A stretch of 64,000 nt of DNA from Rhodococcus oryzae. GTDB taxonomy: Bacteria; Actinomycetota; Actinomycetes; Mycobacteriales; Mycobacteriaceae. The DNA lies in assembly GCF_005049235.1 (NCBI RefSeq), contig NZ_SUMD01000005.1:248001-312000 (forward strand), in the 5' to 3' direction. The notes below the pieces were generated by a model. It was not told where the DNA came from, did no database searches, and worked only from the letters and a program-made list of their open reading frames with translations. The number at the start of each line of letters is the position of its first letter. Position 1 is the stretch's first letter. Below are positions 26,178 through 35,602 of the stretch, one piece after another. Made by a program: the position numbers and the translations under genes.

Positions 26178-27176
26178 ATGGCGCCGTCAACGACACCTAC
26201 CGCCGAGTTTCTCGATCCCGCCTACCGCGAACTGCTGCAGACGCTGTCCGAGGGGTCCGTACACCGCCGTTTCGATCCCTATCTCGACATCGACTGGGAT
26301 GCACCGGAATTCGCCATCGACCCGGTGGATCCGCGGTGGGTTCTCTCCCCCGAGCTCGATCCGCTCGGCGCCACCCGGTGGTATCGGGAGCAGCCACTGG
26401 AGCGACGGATCGCGATCGGGAAGTGGCGCCAGGCGAATTCGGTCAAGGTCGGCGCGGCATTCGAGAGCATCCTGATCCGCGGAATGATGCAGTACATCAT
26501 GAAGCTGCCCAACGGGTCGCCGGAGTTCCGCTACTGCCTCCACGAGATGACCGAGGAGTGCAACCACATCCAGATGTTCCAGGAGCTCGTCAACCGGATC
26601 GGCGTGGATGTCCCCGGCATGCGGCGACCCTTCCGCGCGCTGTCCCCGTTCATCGGGGTGGCGGGCGGCTACGCGCACGTGATCCTCTTCATCGGCATCC
26701 TCGGCGGCGAAGAGCCGATCGACCACTACCAGAAGGCGCTGATCCGCGAGGGGGCGAACATCCCGCCCGCGATGCTGCGCACCATGGAGATCCACATCGC
26801 CGAGGAGGCGCGACACATCTCGTTCGCGAACGAGTTCCTCAAGGCGCACGTCGACAAGATGAGCGCCGCGTCCAAGGCGGTGTGCGCGGTGACCTTCCCC
26901 CTCGCCATGCGCTGGCTCGCAGGCGAGATCATGACCCCGCCAAAGGCATTCGCCAAGGAATTCGGGATCCCGCGCGCGGTGATGAAGGAAGCCTTCTGGC
27001 GCGGCGAGCACTCCCGCGCCATCCTGCGCGGCTACTTCGGCGACATGCGCGCGCTCGCCGAGGAACTGGGCCTGATGAACGCCGTCACCACCCGGTTGTG
27101 GCGGCGCCTGCACATCGACGGACCGCCCTCTCGCTACCGCAGCGAGCCCGACCGTCAGGCCCGGCGGGCCGCCTGA
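26178..27176 (+). CDS. AurF-type di-iron oxygenase
   Basis: 332 aa. All seven iron ligands of the AurF/CmlI N-oxygenase group can be placed: E96, E127-x2-H130, E179, H206-x3-E210-x2-H213. Such enzymes use O2 at a di-iron site, and characterised ones oxidise arylamines to nitro groups. The substrate here is unknown. Its 3' end overlaps the convergent TetR gene by 22 bp, which suggests the two form a functional pair. This pair lies between holA and comEC and is absent from the corresponding M. tuberculosis segment as I recall it, so it is an accessory insertion. Confidence 0.85.
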   Translation: MAPSTTPTAEFLDPAYRELLQTLSEGSVHRRFDPYLDIDWDAPEFAIDPVDPRWVLSPELDPLGATRWYREQPLERRIAIGKWRQANSVKVGAAFESILIRGMMQYIMKLPNGSPEFRYCLHEMTEECNHIQMFQELVNRIGVDVPGMRRPFRALSPFIGVAGGYAHVILFIGILGGEEPIDHYQKALIREGANIPPAMLRTMEIHIAEEARHISFANEFLKAHVDKMSAASKAVCAVTFPLAMRWLAGEIMTPPKAFAKEFGIPRAVMKEAFWRGEHSRAILRGYFGDMRALAEELGLMNAVTTRLWRRLHIDGPPSRYRSEPDRQARRAA

Positions 27177-27892
27177 CCCGACAGCTGCGCGATGACCGCG
27201 GACAACTCCGCCGTGGGGTCGACGATCACGCCAGCCGATCGCGCGGCGCCGTCCAGCACATACCAGGCCAGCCTCGCGAGATCTGCCACGATCTCCGATC
27301 GGTCGCGCGTGGGCTCGGGATCGCTGACCCACTGCGTCAGGGTCCCCTCCACCATGGTCACGACCGCGAACGGCACGGCGTCGAAGGCGCTGTCGTCGAC
27401 GTCGATGAGCGTCGCGATCGATGAGATGAGCCCCCGGGCCCGGTCCGACATCCGAACCTTCAGACTGCTCACCGCGTCGATGTCCGCACCGACGGCGATC
27501 GGCCCGGTGCGGGCGAACTCGTTCAGGCGCGGGTGATCGGTCATCCAGTCCGCAACGGCGCGGATGGTACGGACGAGGATCTCGTCGACCGACCCGGTGG
27601 AGAGGTCCAACTGGGCGTCCAGGGTGCGGGAGAACTCGTCGACGAGGTGCGCCCGGATCCGGCAGTCCAGGTCCTCGCGGCCGTCGAACTGCCGGTACAC
27701 CACCGATTTGGCGAGGCCGGCACGGGTCGCGATCTGCTGCACCGGAATGTCCGCGCCCGCCGGGCTCTCCTCGAGCATCGCGACCGCCGCCTCGAGGATC
27801 CGCGTCTGCCGCTCGAGGTTGTGTTGCTCCCAGCGGGCCTCGTGCCCGCTGGCGACGCGCGATTCCTCGGACCGCTTCGCGGTGATCGACAT
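27155..27892 (-). CDS. TetR-family transcriptional regulator
   Basis: 245 aa. N-terminal helix-turn-helix (residues ~30-75: ILEAAVAMLEE, QQIATRAGLAKSVVYRQFDGRED) and a helical ligand-binding domain. It probably represses itself and perhaps the convergent oxygenase gene, whose 3' end it overlaps. A TAGACT -10 lies 6 nt before the ATG, so the mRNA is probably leaderless. Confidence 0.88.
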   Translation of the reverse strand: MSITAKRSEESRVASGHEARWEQHNLERQTRILEAAVAMLEESPAGADIPVQQIATRAGLAKSVVYRQFDGREDLDCRIRAHLVDEFSRTLDAQLDLSTGSVDEILVRTIRAVADWMTDHPRLNEFARTGPIAVGADIDAVSSLKVRMSDRARGLISSIATLIDVDDSAFDAVPFAVVTMVEGTLTQWVSDPEPTRDRSEIVADLARLAWYVLDGAARSAGVIVDPTAELSAVIAQLSGQAARRA

Positions 27893-27898
27893 GGGCCG

Positions 27899-27904
27899 AG
27901 TCTA
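27899..27904 (-). promoter_or_regulatory. Leaderless -10 element (TetR gene)
   Basis: TAGACT on the minus strand ends 6 nt before the ATG at 27892. Confidence 0.6.
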
Positions 27905-27922
27905 ACGATCGGGGCCGGGCCA

Positions 27923-30280
27923 TCAGGGTCGTCCTACGGCGATCGCCCCGCCGCCGGATCTGCCCACCGCGATGTCACCACCCCGGTCGGTCCGGGCGAC
28001 CGTCGCGCCCGTCTCCTGCAGGGCGCGCAGGATGCCGGGGTTGGGATGGCCGAAGGTGTTGCCCTGCCCGACCGAGACCACGACCAGGCTGGCCCCGACC
28101 GCCCGCAGGAACTCCTCGGTGGTGGTGCGCGAGCCGTGGTGCGGCAGCTTGAGGATGTCCGCGGCCACCGGCACCCGATCCCGCAGCAGGTCCCGCTGCC
28201 CCTCCGCCTCGACGTCCCCGGTGAGCAGGATCCGACCCGCGATGGTGTCCACCGACAGCACCAGAGATTGTTCGTTCGCCATCTCCGCTCCCGCGGCCGG
28301 GCTGCGCGGCACCGGCAGCGTCGGCCCGAGCACCCGGAACGTCAGCGCCCCCAGCCGCAGCTGCTCCCCCGCCCGAGCCTCCCTGATCGCCACGCCGGAA
28401 GCCGCGGCCTGCGTGCTCACCTGGCGAAAACCCCTCTCCGGCTGGTGCATCGGACCGAGCACCACGGCACCGACCCTGCGCCCCCGCAACACCCCGGGCA
28501 GGCCGTCGATGTGGTCAGCGTGCAGATGCGTCAGCACCACCGCCGCGACCGTCCGCACGCCCAGCCTGTCGAGGCAGCCGTCGACGAGTCGCGGTTCCGG
28601 GCCCGCATCGATCACCACCGCGGCGCCGTCCCCCGCGGCGAGCACCACCGCGTCGCCCTGCCCGACGTCGCAGGCCACCAACACCCAGTCCCGCAGCGGC
28701 CAGCCCGGCCACAGAACCCGGGCCGGCACCCACACCAGGGCCAGCCCCAGCACCGAGGCCGCGAGCACCCGCCGCAGCCACCGAGACCGGATCACGAGCA
28801 GCAGGCCCGCCGCGATCCCCGCCAGCACCGCGGCGCCGGCGAGCCCGGCGGGAACCGCGACCGTGGCGCCTGGCGCGCCCGCGGCCCACTCGGCGACCCG
28901 CAGCAACCACCACAACGGCGGCCCGGTCGCCCGCACGATCAGTCCGCCGAGCGGGAGCCACACCGCCGCACCCACGGCACCGATCGCGCCGATCACGGTG
29001 ACCGGCGCGATCACCGGCGCGACCGCGACGTTGGCGGCGACCGCCACCGTGCTGAGGGTCCCGGACATCGCCGCGACGATCGGCACCGTCGCGACGTACG
29101 CGGCGGTGGCCACCGCCACCGCCTCGGCCAGCGCCCGCGGCCAGCCCCGCGCCCGCAGCCACCGCGCCCACCCGGGCGCCAGCAGCACCAGCGCCGCGGT
29201 CGCCGCGACGGACAGGGCGAACCCGAAATCGACGGCCAACGCAGGAAACAGTGCCAGCAGCACGATCACCGCCGCCCCGAGCGCGGGCATCGCCTGCTTG
29301 CGCCTGCCGGTCATCAGGGCGAGCAGCCCGATCGAGCCCATCACTGCGGCCCGGAGCACGCTCGGCGACGGCCGGGCCAGGATCACGAAGGCCGCCAAGG
29401 CCACCGCCGCCAGCACCGCCGACGCGCGCGGACCCAGCGCCAACGCCCGCATGAGCAGGAGCACGGCACCGATCAGGATCGAGATGTTCGCCCCGGAGAC
29501 CGCGGTCAGGTGGGACAGCCCGGCTGCGGTGAAGTCGTCCCGCACCGCGCCCGGCAGCCCGGAGGTGTCCCCCACCACCAGCCCCGGCAACAGCCCGGCC
29601 GCCTCGGGCGGCAACGCCGATCGCGCGGCCGTGGCGAAGCGGTCCCGGACCGCGCCTGCCACCCGCTGCGTCCGCGGCGCCGGTTCGACCCGCAGCGGCG
29701 CCCCCGTCACGCGGATCGTCGCGACCGTGAGGTCGCGCCGGATCGGGCGGCTCACCTTGCCCCGCAGGCTCACCCGCTGCCCCGGCAGCAATTCCTGCCA
29801 GCCGTCGACGGGCGCGAAGATCACCACGGAACCGCCGACGGCGAATCCGCCTGCCCCCTGACCCCGCGCGTCGATCGATCGAAGCGTCGCCCGGACCATC
29901 ACCGTGTCGCCTGCCGGGGAGCGAACGTGCCGCGGGTCGTCCACCGGCACGACGGTGAGGCTCACGTGCCCTCCCCTCGAGGCGACCGCGGTCAGCGGGT
30001 GCTCGGCCACCGCCCGCTCGCGGGCCGCGACGGCGACCGCGAAGCCGGCACCGATCAGCAGCGCCGCGATCAGCACGCCCGCCAACGCTCGGCGGGTGCC
30101 GGCGACCCCGACGACCACTGCGGTCGCCGCCGCGGCCAGCGCGCCGACCGCCGTCCACAGCGCGGCCCGCCATCCCAGCTCGATCCCGACCAGCGTTGCA
30201 CCCCAGCACATTCCGGCCGACGGCAGCAGCCGGAGGTCGAGCACTCGTCCGTCGGGGACCGGGGCGCCTGGCGTCGTCAT
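27923..30280 (-). CDS. comEC: ComEC/Rec2 DNA-internalisation channel protein
   Basis: 785 aa. N-terminal OB-like region and DUF4131-type helices, a competence domain with about ten transmembrane segments (GLSHLTAVSGANISI), and a C-terminal metallo-beta-lactamase domain with HLHADHIDG and PHHGSRTT. It would carry single-stranded DNA across the membrane. It directly follows comEA with no gap. All domains are intact. Whether this organism is naturally competent is not known from the sequence. Confidence 0.92.
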   Translation of the reverse strand: MTTPGAPVPDGRVLDLRLLPSAGMCWGATLVGIELGWRAALWTAVGALAAAATAVVVGVAGTRRALAGVLIAALLIGAGFAVAVAARERAVAEHPLTAVASRGGHVSLTVVPVDDPRHVRSPAGDTVMVRATLRSIDARGQGAGGFAVGGSVVIFAPVDGWQELLPGQRVSLRGKVSRPIRRDLTVATIRVTGAPLRVEPAPRTQRVAGAVRDRFATAARSALPPEAAGLLPGLVVGDTSGLPGAVRDDFTAAGLSHLTAVSGANISILIGAVLLLMRALALGPRASAVLAAVALAAFVILARPSPSVLRAAVMGSIGLLALMTGRRKQAMPALGAAVIVLLALFPALAVDFGFALSVAATAALVLLAPGWARWLRARGWPRALAEAVAVATAAYVATVPIVAAMSGTLSTVAVAANVAVAPVIAPVTVIGAIGAVGAAVWLPLGGLIVRATGPPLWWLLRVAEWAAGAPGATVAVPAGLAGAAVLAGIAAGLLLVIRSRWLRRVLAASVLGLALVWVPARVLWPGWPLRDWVLVACDVGQGDAVVLAAGDGAAVVIDAGPEPRLVDGCLDRLGVRTVAAVVLTHLHADHIDGLPGVLRGRRVGAVVLGPMHQPERGFRQVSTQAAASGVAIREARAGEQLRLGALTFRVLGPTLPVPRSPAAGAEMANEQSLVLSVDTIAGRILLTGDVEAEGQRDLLRDRVPVAADILKLPHHGSRTTTEEFLRAVGASLVVVSVGQGNTFGHPNPGILRALQETGATVARTDRGGDIAVGRSGGGAIAVGRP

Positions 30281-31156
30281 CTACACGGTCACCAGCGCGC
30301 GCAGCTTCTCCAACCGGGCAGGCCCGATCCCGTCCACCTCGCCGAGCTGTTCGATGTCGGTGAACCGCCCGTTGGCCTGCCGCCACGCGGCGATGGCCGC
30401 CGCCGTGACCGGCCCCACCCCCGGCAGGCCGTCCAGCTCCGCCTCGGACGCCGTGTTGAGGTTCACCCGACCGGGCGCCGCTGGGCCGGGCGGACGGGCC
30501 GCACCCGCCGCGGCCGGGCCGGCACCGAGGGTGGCGCTGCCCACCGACACGGGTGCACCGTCGCGGGGCGCCAGCCCCACCAGGATCTGGTCCCCGTCGT
30601 TGAGCCGCTGCGCCAGGTTCAACCCCAGCAGGTCGGCGCCGTCCCTGGCCCCGCCCGCCGCCGCGAGCGCGTCCGCGATCCGGGCCCCCGCAGGCAGGTG
30701 CACCAGGCCCGCGGTCCGCACCAGCCCGACGACGCTGACCACCAGCTCGGCGGGCGGCGGCGCGGCCGCGGGGTCCGGCGGCGCCGGCGCGGGCGGCGGT
30801 GCGTCCCCCGGCTGTCCCTGGGAGTCGGTGGACACGACGGTCACCGGTTCGACCGCCTGCGCCACGGGCCGGTCCCGCCAGGCGAACACGACCCCGATCA
30901 CCGCTGCGACGAGCGCGACCGCCGCCAACGCCGCCACTCCGCGGCGGCCTGGCGCCAGCCGCGAGCGCGCCGGGGCCGCCTGGTCGGTCAGCCACTCGGG
31001 AGCGCGCGGACCGGGATCGCCGTCGCCGAGATCCGGCCCGGGTTCCGCCTGATCAACGCGGTCCCACGAGGTGGCGGGCTTGTCGATCCGGCCCCCGGCA
31101 GCGATCGCCTCGAGTCGTTGCCTGATCCGGTCCCGGGTCTCGTCGGTGCTGCGCAT
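30281..31156 (-). CDS. comEA: ComEA helix-hairpin-helix DNA-binding protein
   Basis: 291 aa. Cytoplasmic N-terminus (~70 residues), one transmembrane helix (GVAALAAVALVAAVIGVVFAW), a proline-rich linker, an SLBB-like domain (VVSVVGLVRTAGLVHLP) and a C-terminal double helix-hairpin-helix (VNLNTASEAELDGLPGVGP). It binds incoming DNA at the outer face of the membrane for ComEC. The ATG is 7 nt after a TAGCGT -10. Confidence 0.92.
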   Translation of the reverse strand: MRSTDETRDRIRQRLEAIAAGGRIDKPATSWDRVDQAEPGPDLGDGDPGPRAPEWLTDQAAPARSRLAPGRRGVAALAAVALVAAVIGVVFAWRDRPVAQAVEPVTVVSTDSQGQPGDAPPPAPAPPDPAAAPPPAELVVSVVGLVRTAGLVHLPAGARIADALAAAGGARDGADLLGLNLAQRLNDGDQILVGLAPRDGAPVSVGSATLGAGPAAAGAARPPGPAAPGRVNLNTASEAELDGLPGVGPVTAAAIAAWRQANGRFTDIEQLGEVDGIGPARLEKLRALVTV

Positions 31157-31163
31157 GGCAGCG

Positions 31164-31169
31164 ACGCTA
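31164..31169 (-). promoter_or_regulatory. comEA: Leaderless -10 element (comEA)
   Basis: TAGCGT on the minus strand ends 7 nt before the ATG at 31156. Confidence 0.55.
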
Positions 31170-31220
31170 GGACCGCGTTCCGCGCGGATCAGGCGAACAG
31201 GCCCCGAGTTCGGGCCTGCT

Positions 31221-31248
31221 GTGGATCAGTTCTCGGGCTGTGGATGAA
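31221..31248 (+). repeat. Direct repeat, left copy (degV 3'-end-like)
   Basis: 28 bp beginning GTGGATCAGTTCTCGGGC, 26/28 identical to 32828-32855. The right copy includes the real end of degV; this copy has no gene attached. Confidence 0.8.
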
Positions 31249-31338
31249 ACCACCCACAGGGCTAAACTTTTCAATCAACGTGACAGTGCCAGGAGGTGCC
31301 GAAGCCCAGGGGGCCGACCGACCGAGTGGAGATCTGAC

Positions 31339-32805
31339 GTGAGTACGCATCGTGACACCATCTGGCGTGCACAGATCGCGGTGATCGCCTGCGCCGCGCT
31401 GGTGCTGTTGTCGGCGTGTGGCGACGGCGGCGGACAGGACGCTCAGTCCGGCAGCCCCACCCCGGGGACATCGACGGCGCAGCTGGAACAGGCGCCTGCG
31501 CTGCCAGGGGCGCAGCCCATCTCGCCGAGTGACCGGGTCTACACCGCGGACCAGTCCTCGAACACGGTGTCGGTGATCAACCCCGCGACCAACGAGGTCC
31601 TCGGGACGATCGCGCTCGGGGCGCAGCGGCTCGGCGACATCCTGGGTCCGCAATACCTGCGCAATGTCGACGTGCACGGTCTCGGATTCTCCCGGGACGG
31701 CCAATTCCTCGACGCGGTCAGCGTCACGTCCAACACCGTCACGGTTATCCGCACGGCCGACAACAGCATCGTGTCGCAGACCACCGTTGGCCGATCCTCC
31801 CATGAGGGATTCTTCAGTCCGGACGGCCAGACCGTCTGGGTCGCGGACCGGGCACTGTCCCAGCTCGACATCGTGGATGCATTGCAGGGCGGGGTCATCG
31901 GACAGATCGGCACGGAGTCGGGCCCGTCGAAGGTGTTGTTCAGCCCCGACGGGAGTCGTGCCTACGTCAACCACTCACGCGCGGCGACGATCGACGTCAT
32001 CGACGTCGCCTCGCGTGAGGTCGTGCAGCAGATCACCGGGCTGGCCGACTCCTTCTCCTCCGACATGGCCCTCTCCCCCGACGGCAAGGAGCTGTGGGCC
32101 GCCCACAAGAAGGCCGGCAAGGTCAGCGTCATCGACCTGACTGCAGGCGCTGTCGGCGCGGTCCTCGATACCGGGCCGAACACCAACCACCCGGCATTCG
32201 TGACCACACCTGAAGCGGAGCTCGTCTACCTCACCGTGGGTGGTACCAACGAAACCAAGATCTACCAGCGTCACCCTGATGGGCCACCCACCCAGGTCGG
32301 GTCCATTCCGTCCTCCGGTGTCGAACCGCACGGCATCTGGCCCAGCCCCGACAACACCCGCGTCTACGTCGTCAACGAGGGCTCCGACAGCGTCGACGTC
32401 ATCGATACCGCCACCCGCGCGATCGTCACGACCCTGCGGACGGGACAGGAAGGTCAAGCGGTGGTGTACGTCGCCGGTGCGGTGCTCGGTGGGCCGGGGA
32501 CGGCCAACCTGACCCGGCAAGGCCTGAACCTTCCTGTCCAGAACGTCACCCCGGCTCTGGTGGGTCCGGGATCGAGCAGTCTCATCGTGCGGGCCGTCGA
32601 TGGGTTGGACATGGTGCAGCTCTCCGGACGCGGCATGTCCGCCAACACCCGCTACACCGTGTACGCCACACACGCAGGTCTGCAGAACCCGCTGATGTCG
32701 TTCACCACCGACCAGAACGGAGACAAGCCGCAGGTATTGGCCTTCGTCCAATTCCTCGGCGTCTACGACATCAATTCGGTCACCGTCAGACCCAGTGGCG
32801 GCTGA
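31339..32805 (+). CDS. YVTN-type beta-propeller lipoprotein
   Basis: 488 aa. Signal peptide with lipobox LLSAC, so lipid-anchored outside the cell. Residues ~70-400 are YncE-like propeller repeats (NTVSVINPATNEVLGTIALG; DSVDVIDTATRAIVTTLRTG), and ~90 further residues form a small C-terminal domain I do not recognise. GTG 31339 has GGAGA upstream. It is likely a binding or scaffold protein; ligand unknown. The gene is flanked by 28-bp direct repeats derived from the degV 3' end and sits where M. tuberculosis has eis (from memory), which suggests acquisition at a variable site. Confidence 0.85.
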   Translation: MSTHRDTIWRAQIAVIACAALVLLSACGDGGGQDAQSGSPTPGTSTAQLEQAPALPGAQPISPSDRVYTADQSSNTVSVINPATNEVLGTIALGAQRLGDILGPQYLRNVDVHGLGFSRDGQFLDAVSVTSNTVTVIRTADNSIVSQTTVGRSSHEGFFSPDGQTVWVADRALSQLDIVDALQGGVIGQIGTESGPSKVLFSPDGSRAYVNHSRAATIDVIDVASREVVQQITGLADSFSSDMALSPDGKELWAAHKKAGKVSVIDLTAGAVGAVLDTGPNTNHPAFVTTPEAELVYLTVGGTNETKIYQRHPDGPPTQVGSIPSSGVEPHGIWPSPDNTRVYVVNEGSDSVDVIDTATRAIVTTLRTGQEGQAVVYVAGAVLGGPGTANLTRQGLNLPVQNVTPALVGPGSSSLIVRAVDGLDMVQLSGRGMSANTRYTVYATHAGLQNPLMSFTTDQNGDKPQVLAFVQFLGVYDINSVTVRPSGG

Positions 32806-32827
32806 TCGGGCTTCCAGGGGTAGCGCG

Positions 32828-32855
32828 GTGGATCAGTTCTCGGGCCGGGGATGAA
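32828..32855 (+). repeat. Direct repeat, right copy (spans degV stop)
   Basis: 28 bp, 26/28 identical to 31221-31248. Includes the degV stop codon and its last codons on the minus strand. Confidence 0.8.
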
Positions 32856-33735
32856 CGCTGTCGCCCGGGCCGGCGGGCTCCGCCGTCATGTTCTCGGCGG
32901 CCGCTCCGCCCGGACAGACCAGCACGCCGATGGCACCGGGGCCGACGTGCGTGCCGATCACCGCGCCGATCTCCGAGACCACCATCTCGCTGATCGACGG
33001 GATCCGTTCCCGCAATGCCTCCGCGACCTCCTCGGCCCGCTCCGGCGCCTGCAGGTGATGCACGGCCACCGCGGCGGGGCCGTGCCCCGCATACTCGGCC
33101 GCGCTCTCGACGATCTTGGCCAGCGCCTTGGTCGCGGTGCGCGTCTTCTCCCTGAGCACCAGCTTGCCGTCCACCATGTGCAATACCGGCTTCATCGCCA
33201 GGGCGGTGCCGAGCAACGCCGCTGCGGTGCCGATCCGGCCGCCCCTGCGCAGGTGATCGAGCCGGTCGACCATGATCAGCAGCCGGCCGCGGTTCGCGAC
33301 GTCCACGGCACGCTCATAGACCGACCGCAGGTCACCCCCCGCCTTCGCCACCCGGGCGGCGGCCAGCGCCGGGTAGCCCAATCCCATTGCCGTGGACTGT
33401 GAATCGACGATGCGGACGTTGCCGCCGAATCCCCCCGCGGCCTGCCGTCCGGCCTCCCAGGTGCCGGAGAGCTGGCGCGAGATGTGCACCGCGAGCACGC
33501 CGTCGCCCGCGCTCTCGTCCAGGGCCCGCGAGTACGCCTCGGTCAGCTCGCCCGGCGACGCCCCCGACGTGGTGATCGTCGCGCCCTGCGGGGGCGGTTG
33601 GGGCATCTCGTCGACACCCTCCCGGACGTCGCTGCCGTCGACGAGGACGTGCAGGGGCACGACGCGAATCCCGTACCGCTGAGCCACTTCGGGAGCGATA
33701 CAGGCCGAGGAATCGGTGACGACGACGACGGGCAC
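32833..33735 (-). CDS. DegV family fatty-acid-binding protein
   Basis: 300 aa. Two-domain DegV fold: VVVVTDSSACI at the N-terminus, ISRQLSGTWEAG at the lipid carboxylate site, and LRRGGRIG. The family binds single fatty acids, in Firmicutes as the FakB subunit of fatty-acid kinase. GTG 33735 starts 4 nt after octT. The co-operonic octT gene suggests a role in supplying or sensing acyl chains. Confidence 0.88.
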   Translation of the reverse strand: MPVVVVTDSSACIAPEVAQRYGIRVVPLHVLVDGSDVREGVDEMPQPPPQGATITTSGASPGELTEAYSRALDESAGDGVLAVHISRQLSGTWEAGRQAAGGFGGNVRIVDSQSTAMGLGYPALAAARVAKAGGDLRSVYERAVDVANRGRLLIMVDRLDHLRRGGRIGTAAALLGTALAMKPVLHMVDGKLVLREKTRTATKALAKIVESAAEYAGHGPAAVAVHHLQAPERAEEVAEALRERIPSISEMVVSEIGAVIGTHVGPGAIGVLVCPGGAAAENMTAEPAGPGDSVHPRPEN

Positions 33736-33739
33736 AGCG

Positions 33740-34513
33740 TTACCGTATGCCCTCCAGCGGTTCCCGGCCGGGAACCGCCGCGCGGATCGCGCTGAGCATG
33801 GCCGCGGCGACCCGCTCGTGCCCCTCCCAGCCCCAGTGGATGCCGTCCGGATTGCCGTGCTCCGAGAAGACGTTCTCGCGAACCGCCTCGGCGAGGTCGA
33901 CCATTGGCACGTTCTTGTCCGCACCCCACTGCTCGAGCGCGCGGACCGCGCCGGGCCTGCCCGAGTGCACCTTGCCGTAGGCCTCGCAGTCGTGGACGGA
34001 CGGCAGGGTGCCGATCACCGGGAGCTCGGGGCGCATGTATTCCAATGCGTTCCTTGCGCTCTCGAGATACTCGACGCTCAGTTTCGGGGGCAGCGCGACC
34101 GGCCAGCCGAGCGGCGACAGCCGCGGCTGCAGCCAGCCGTAGGCGGACCTGACCACGCGCCGCAGCGCGGGCGGCCGCACGTACCGGATCTGCTCACGCA
34201 GCGCGGTTGGCAGCGGCGAGGGCAGCGAATCCATGCCGCCGACGGCGAAGACGACGGCCCCCGCGCGCGGCACGGTGGCCCACACCCGCGGGTCCTGGAT
34301 CAGCGCCCAGTAGGCATCGCGGCTGGTCCAGCCGATGCGGGCGACCAGCTCGACGTCCCAACCGAGCTCGGCGGCAACGATGTTCGGCCAGATCCGCGGG
34401 TGATCGGCTGGCAGCCCGCCCTTCGGCCCGAAGTAGGACAGCGAATCGGCCAGCACCAACAGGACCGGGCGGCCGGGTTCGACGGTCGGTTCGACCGCGA
34501 GCTCAGAGGACAT
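33740..34513 (-). CDS. octT: SGNH-type octanoyltransferase OctT homologue
   Basis: 257 aa SGNH hydrolase-fold protein: [11 protein letters not shown] carries the nucleophilic serine and DGIHW the Asp/His pair. By position next to gpgP and by sequence it matches Rv2418c, which octanoylates diglucosylglycerate in methylglucose lipopolysaccharide synthesis (established for mycobacteria). ATG 34513 overlaps the end of gpgP by 11 nt. If the host lacks this polysaccharide, the acceptor could differ. Confidence 0.82.
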   Translation of the reverse strand: MSSELAVEPTVEPGRPVLLVLADSLSYFGPKGGLPADHPRIWPNIVAAELGWDVELVARIGWTSRDAYWALIQDPRVWATVPRAGAVVFAVGGMDSLPSPLPTALREQIRYVRPPALRRVVRSAYGWLQPRLSPLGWPVALPPKLSVEYLESARNALEYMRPELPVIGTLPSVHDCEAYGKVHSGRPGAVRALEQWGADKNVPMVDLAEAVRENVFSEHGNPDGIHWGWEGHERVAAAMLSAIRAAVPGREPLEGIR

Positions 34514-35171
34514 CGCTGGCCACCGTCGCCGAGGCGTTCCACACGTCCAGGCGCCAGCTCGGCGCGTCCGGGTCCCCGTGGCCACTCAGCTGCACCCAGC
34601 TGGTGTTGCCCAGGCCCCCGAACACCGCCCACCGGTCGACGGGCAGATCCAGCAGCGCGGCCGTGAGAGCGGCGATCAGCCCGCCGTGCGCCACCAGCAC
34701 GATCGGTTCGTCGCCCCAGCTCTCCTGCCGGGCAACCAGTTCGGTCACGACCGGTGTCGCGCGCCTGGCCACGTCGATCCGGCTCTCGCCGCCGGGCGGG
34801 GCCCACCGGGCGTCGGCGCGCCAGGCCAGCCGGGCACCCGGGTCACGCTCGTCGACCTGGGTGTGGGTCAGGCCCTGCCACTGGCCGAGATGGGTCTCGC
34901 GCAGCCGCTCGTCGAGTCCGATCTCGAGGCCGGTGTGCTCGCCCAACGCGGTGGCCGTGTCGCGGGCCCGCCGCAGGTCAGAGGAGACGATTGCGATCGG
35001 ACGCCGCTCGGCCAGCACCCTGGCCGCCGACTTCGCCTGGACCCGACCGAGTTCCGAGAGATCGGTGTCGAGCTGACCCTGCATCCGGTCGCCCGCGTTG
35101 TACTCGGTCTGGCCGTGCCGGAGCAGGATCAAGCGCCGGACGGTCGGGCCGGTGGTGGGGCTTTCGGTCAC
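34503..35171 (-). CDS. gpgP: Glucosyl-3-phosphoglycerate phosphatase
   Basis: 222 aa histidine phosphatase: catalytic LRHGQTEYN (His near residue 19), [10 protein letters not shown] and VAHGG. The mycobacterial orthologue (Rv2419c) dephosphorylates glucosyl-3-phosphoglycerate to glucosylglycerate, an early step toward methylglucose lipopolysaccharide and also a compatible solute. GTG 35171 overlaps the rsfS stop (GTGA). Confidence 0.85.
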   Translation of the reverse strand: MTESPTTGPTVRRLILLRHGQTEYNAGDRMQGQLDTDLSELGRVQAKSAARVLAERRPIAIVSSDLRRARDTATALGEHTGLEIGLDERLRETHLGQWQGLTHTQVDERDPGARLAWRADARWAPPGGESRIDVARRATPVVTELVARQESWGDEPIVLVAHGGLIAALTAALLDLPVDRWAVFGGLGNTSWVQLSGHGDPDAPSWRLDVWNASATVASDVL

Positions 35172-35602
35172 TGAGCGGACTCCGGGTAGTCGGGGGACTC
35201 CACGGCCTCGTCCTCGGGGGTGCCTGCGATCTTCGACCGCGGCTCGATGCCGTCGACCGGGACGACCGGGCAGTCCTTCCACAGCCGCTCGAGCGCGTAG
35301 AAGTTCCGCTCCTCGTCGTGCTGGACGTGGACGACCATGTCGACATAGTCGAGCAGCGCCCAGCGACCCTCGCGGGTGCCCTCCTTGCGGACCGGCTTGT
35401 GACCGGCCTCGCGCAGCTTCTCCTCGACGTTGTCGACGATGGCGTTGACCTGACGTTCGTTCGCGGCCGACGCGATGACGAAGCAGTCGGTGATGACGAG
35501 CTGCTCCGAGACGTCGAGCACCACCACATCGCTCGCCAGTTTCTCGTCTGCTGCCAGCGCCGCGATTCGCGACATTTCAAGGGCTTCGGCGGATGCGCTC
35601 AC
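35168..35602 (-). CDS. rsfS: Ribosomal silencing factor RsfS
   Basis: 144 aa. RsfS/Iojap fold with DVSEQLVITDCFVIASAANERQVNAI and GRWALLDYVDMVVHVQ. It binds L14 on the 50S subunit and blocks subunit joining under nutrient limitation. GTG 35602 overlaps the nadD stop (TAGTG). A ~25-residue acidic tail follows the domain. Confidence 0.94.
   Translation of the reverse strand: MSASAEALEMSRIAALAADEKLASDVVVLDVSEQLVITDCFVIASAANERQVNAIVDNVEEKLREAGHKPVRKEGTREGRWALLDYVDMVVHVQHDEERNFYALERLWKDCPVVPVDGIEPRSKIAGTPEDEAVESPDYPESAQ

Noticed and set aside
27533-31342. A 1269-codon plus-strand open frame
   Set aside because: It is antisense to comEC and comEA, rich in Arg, His and Pro as expected for the shadow of a GC-rich gene, and has no domain or ribosome site.
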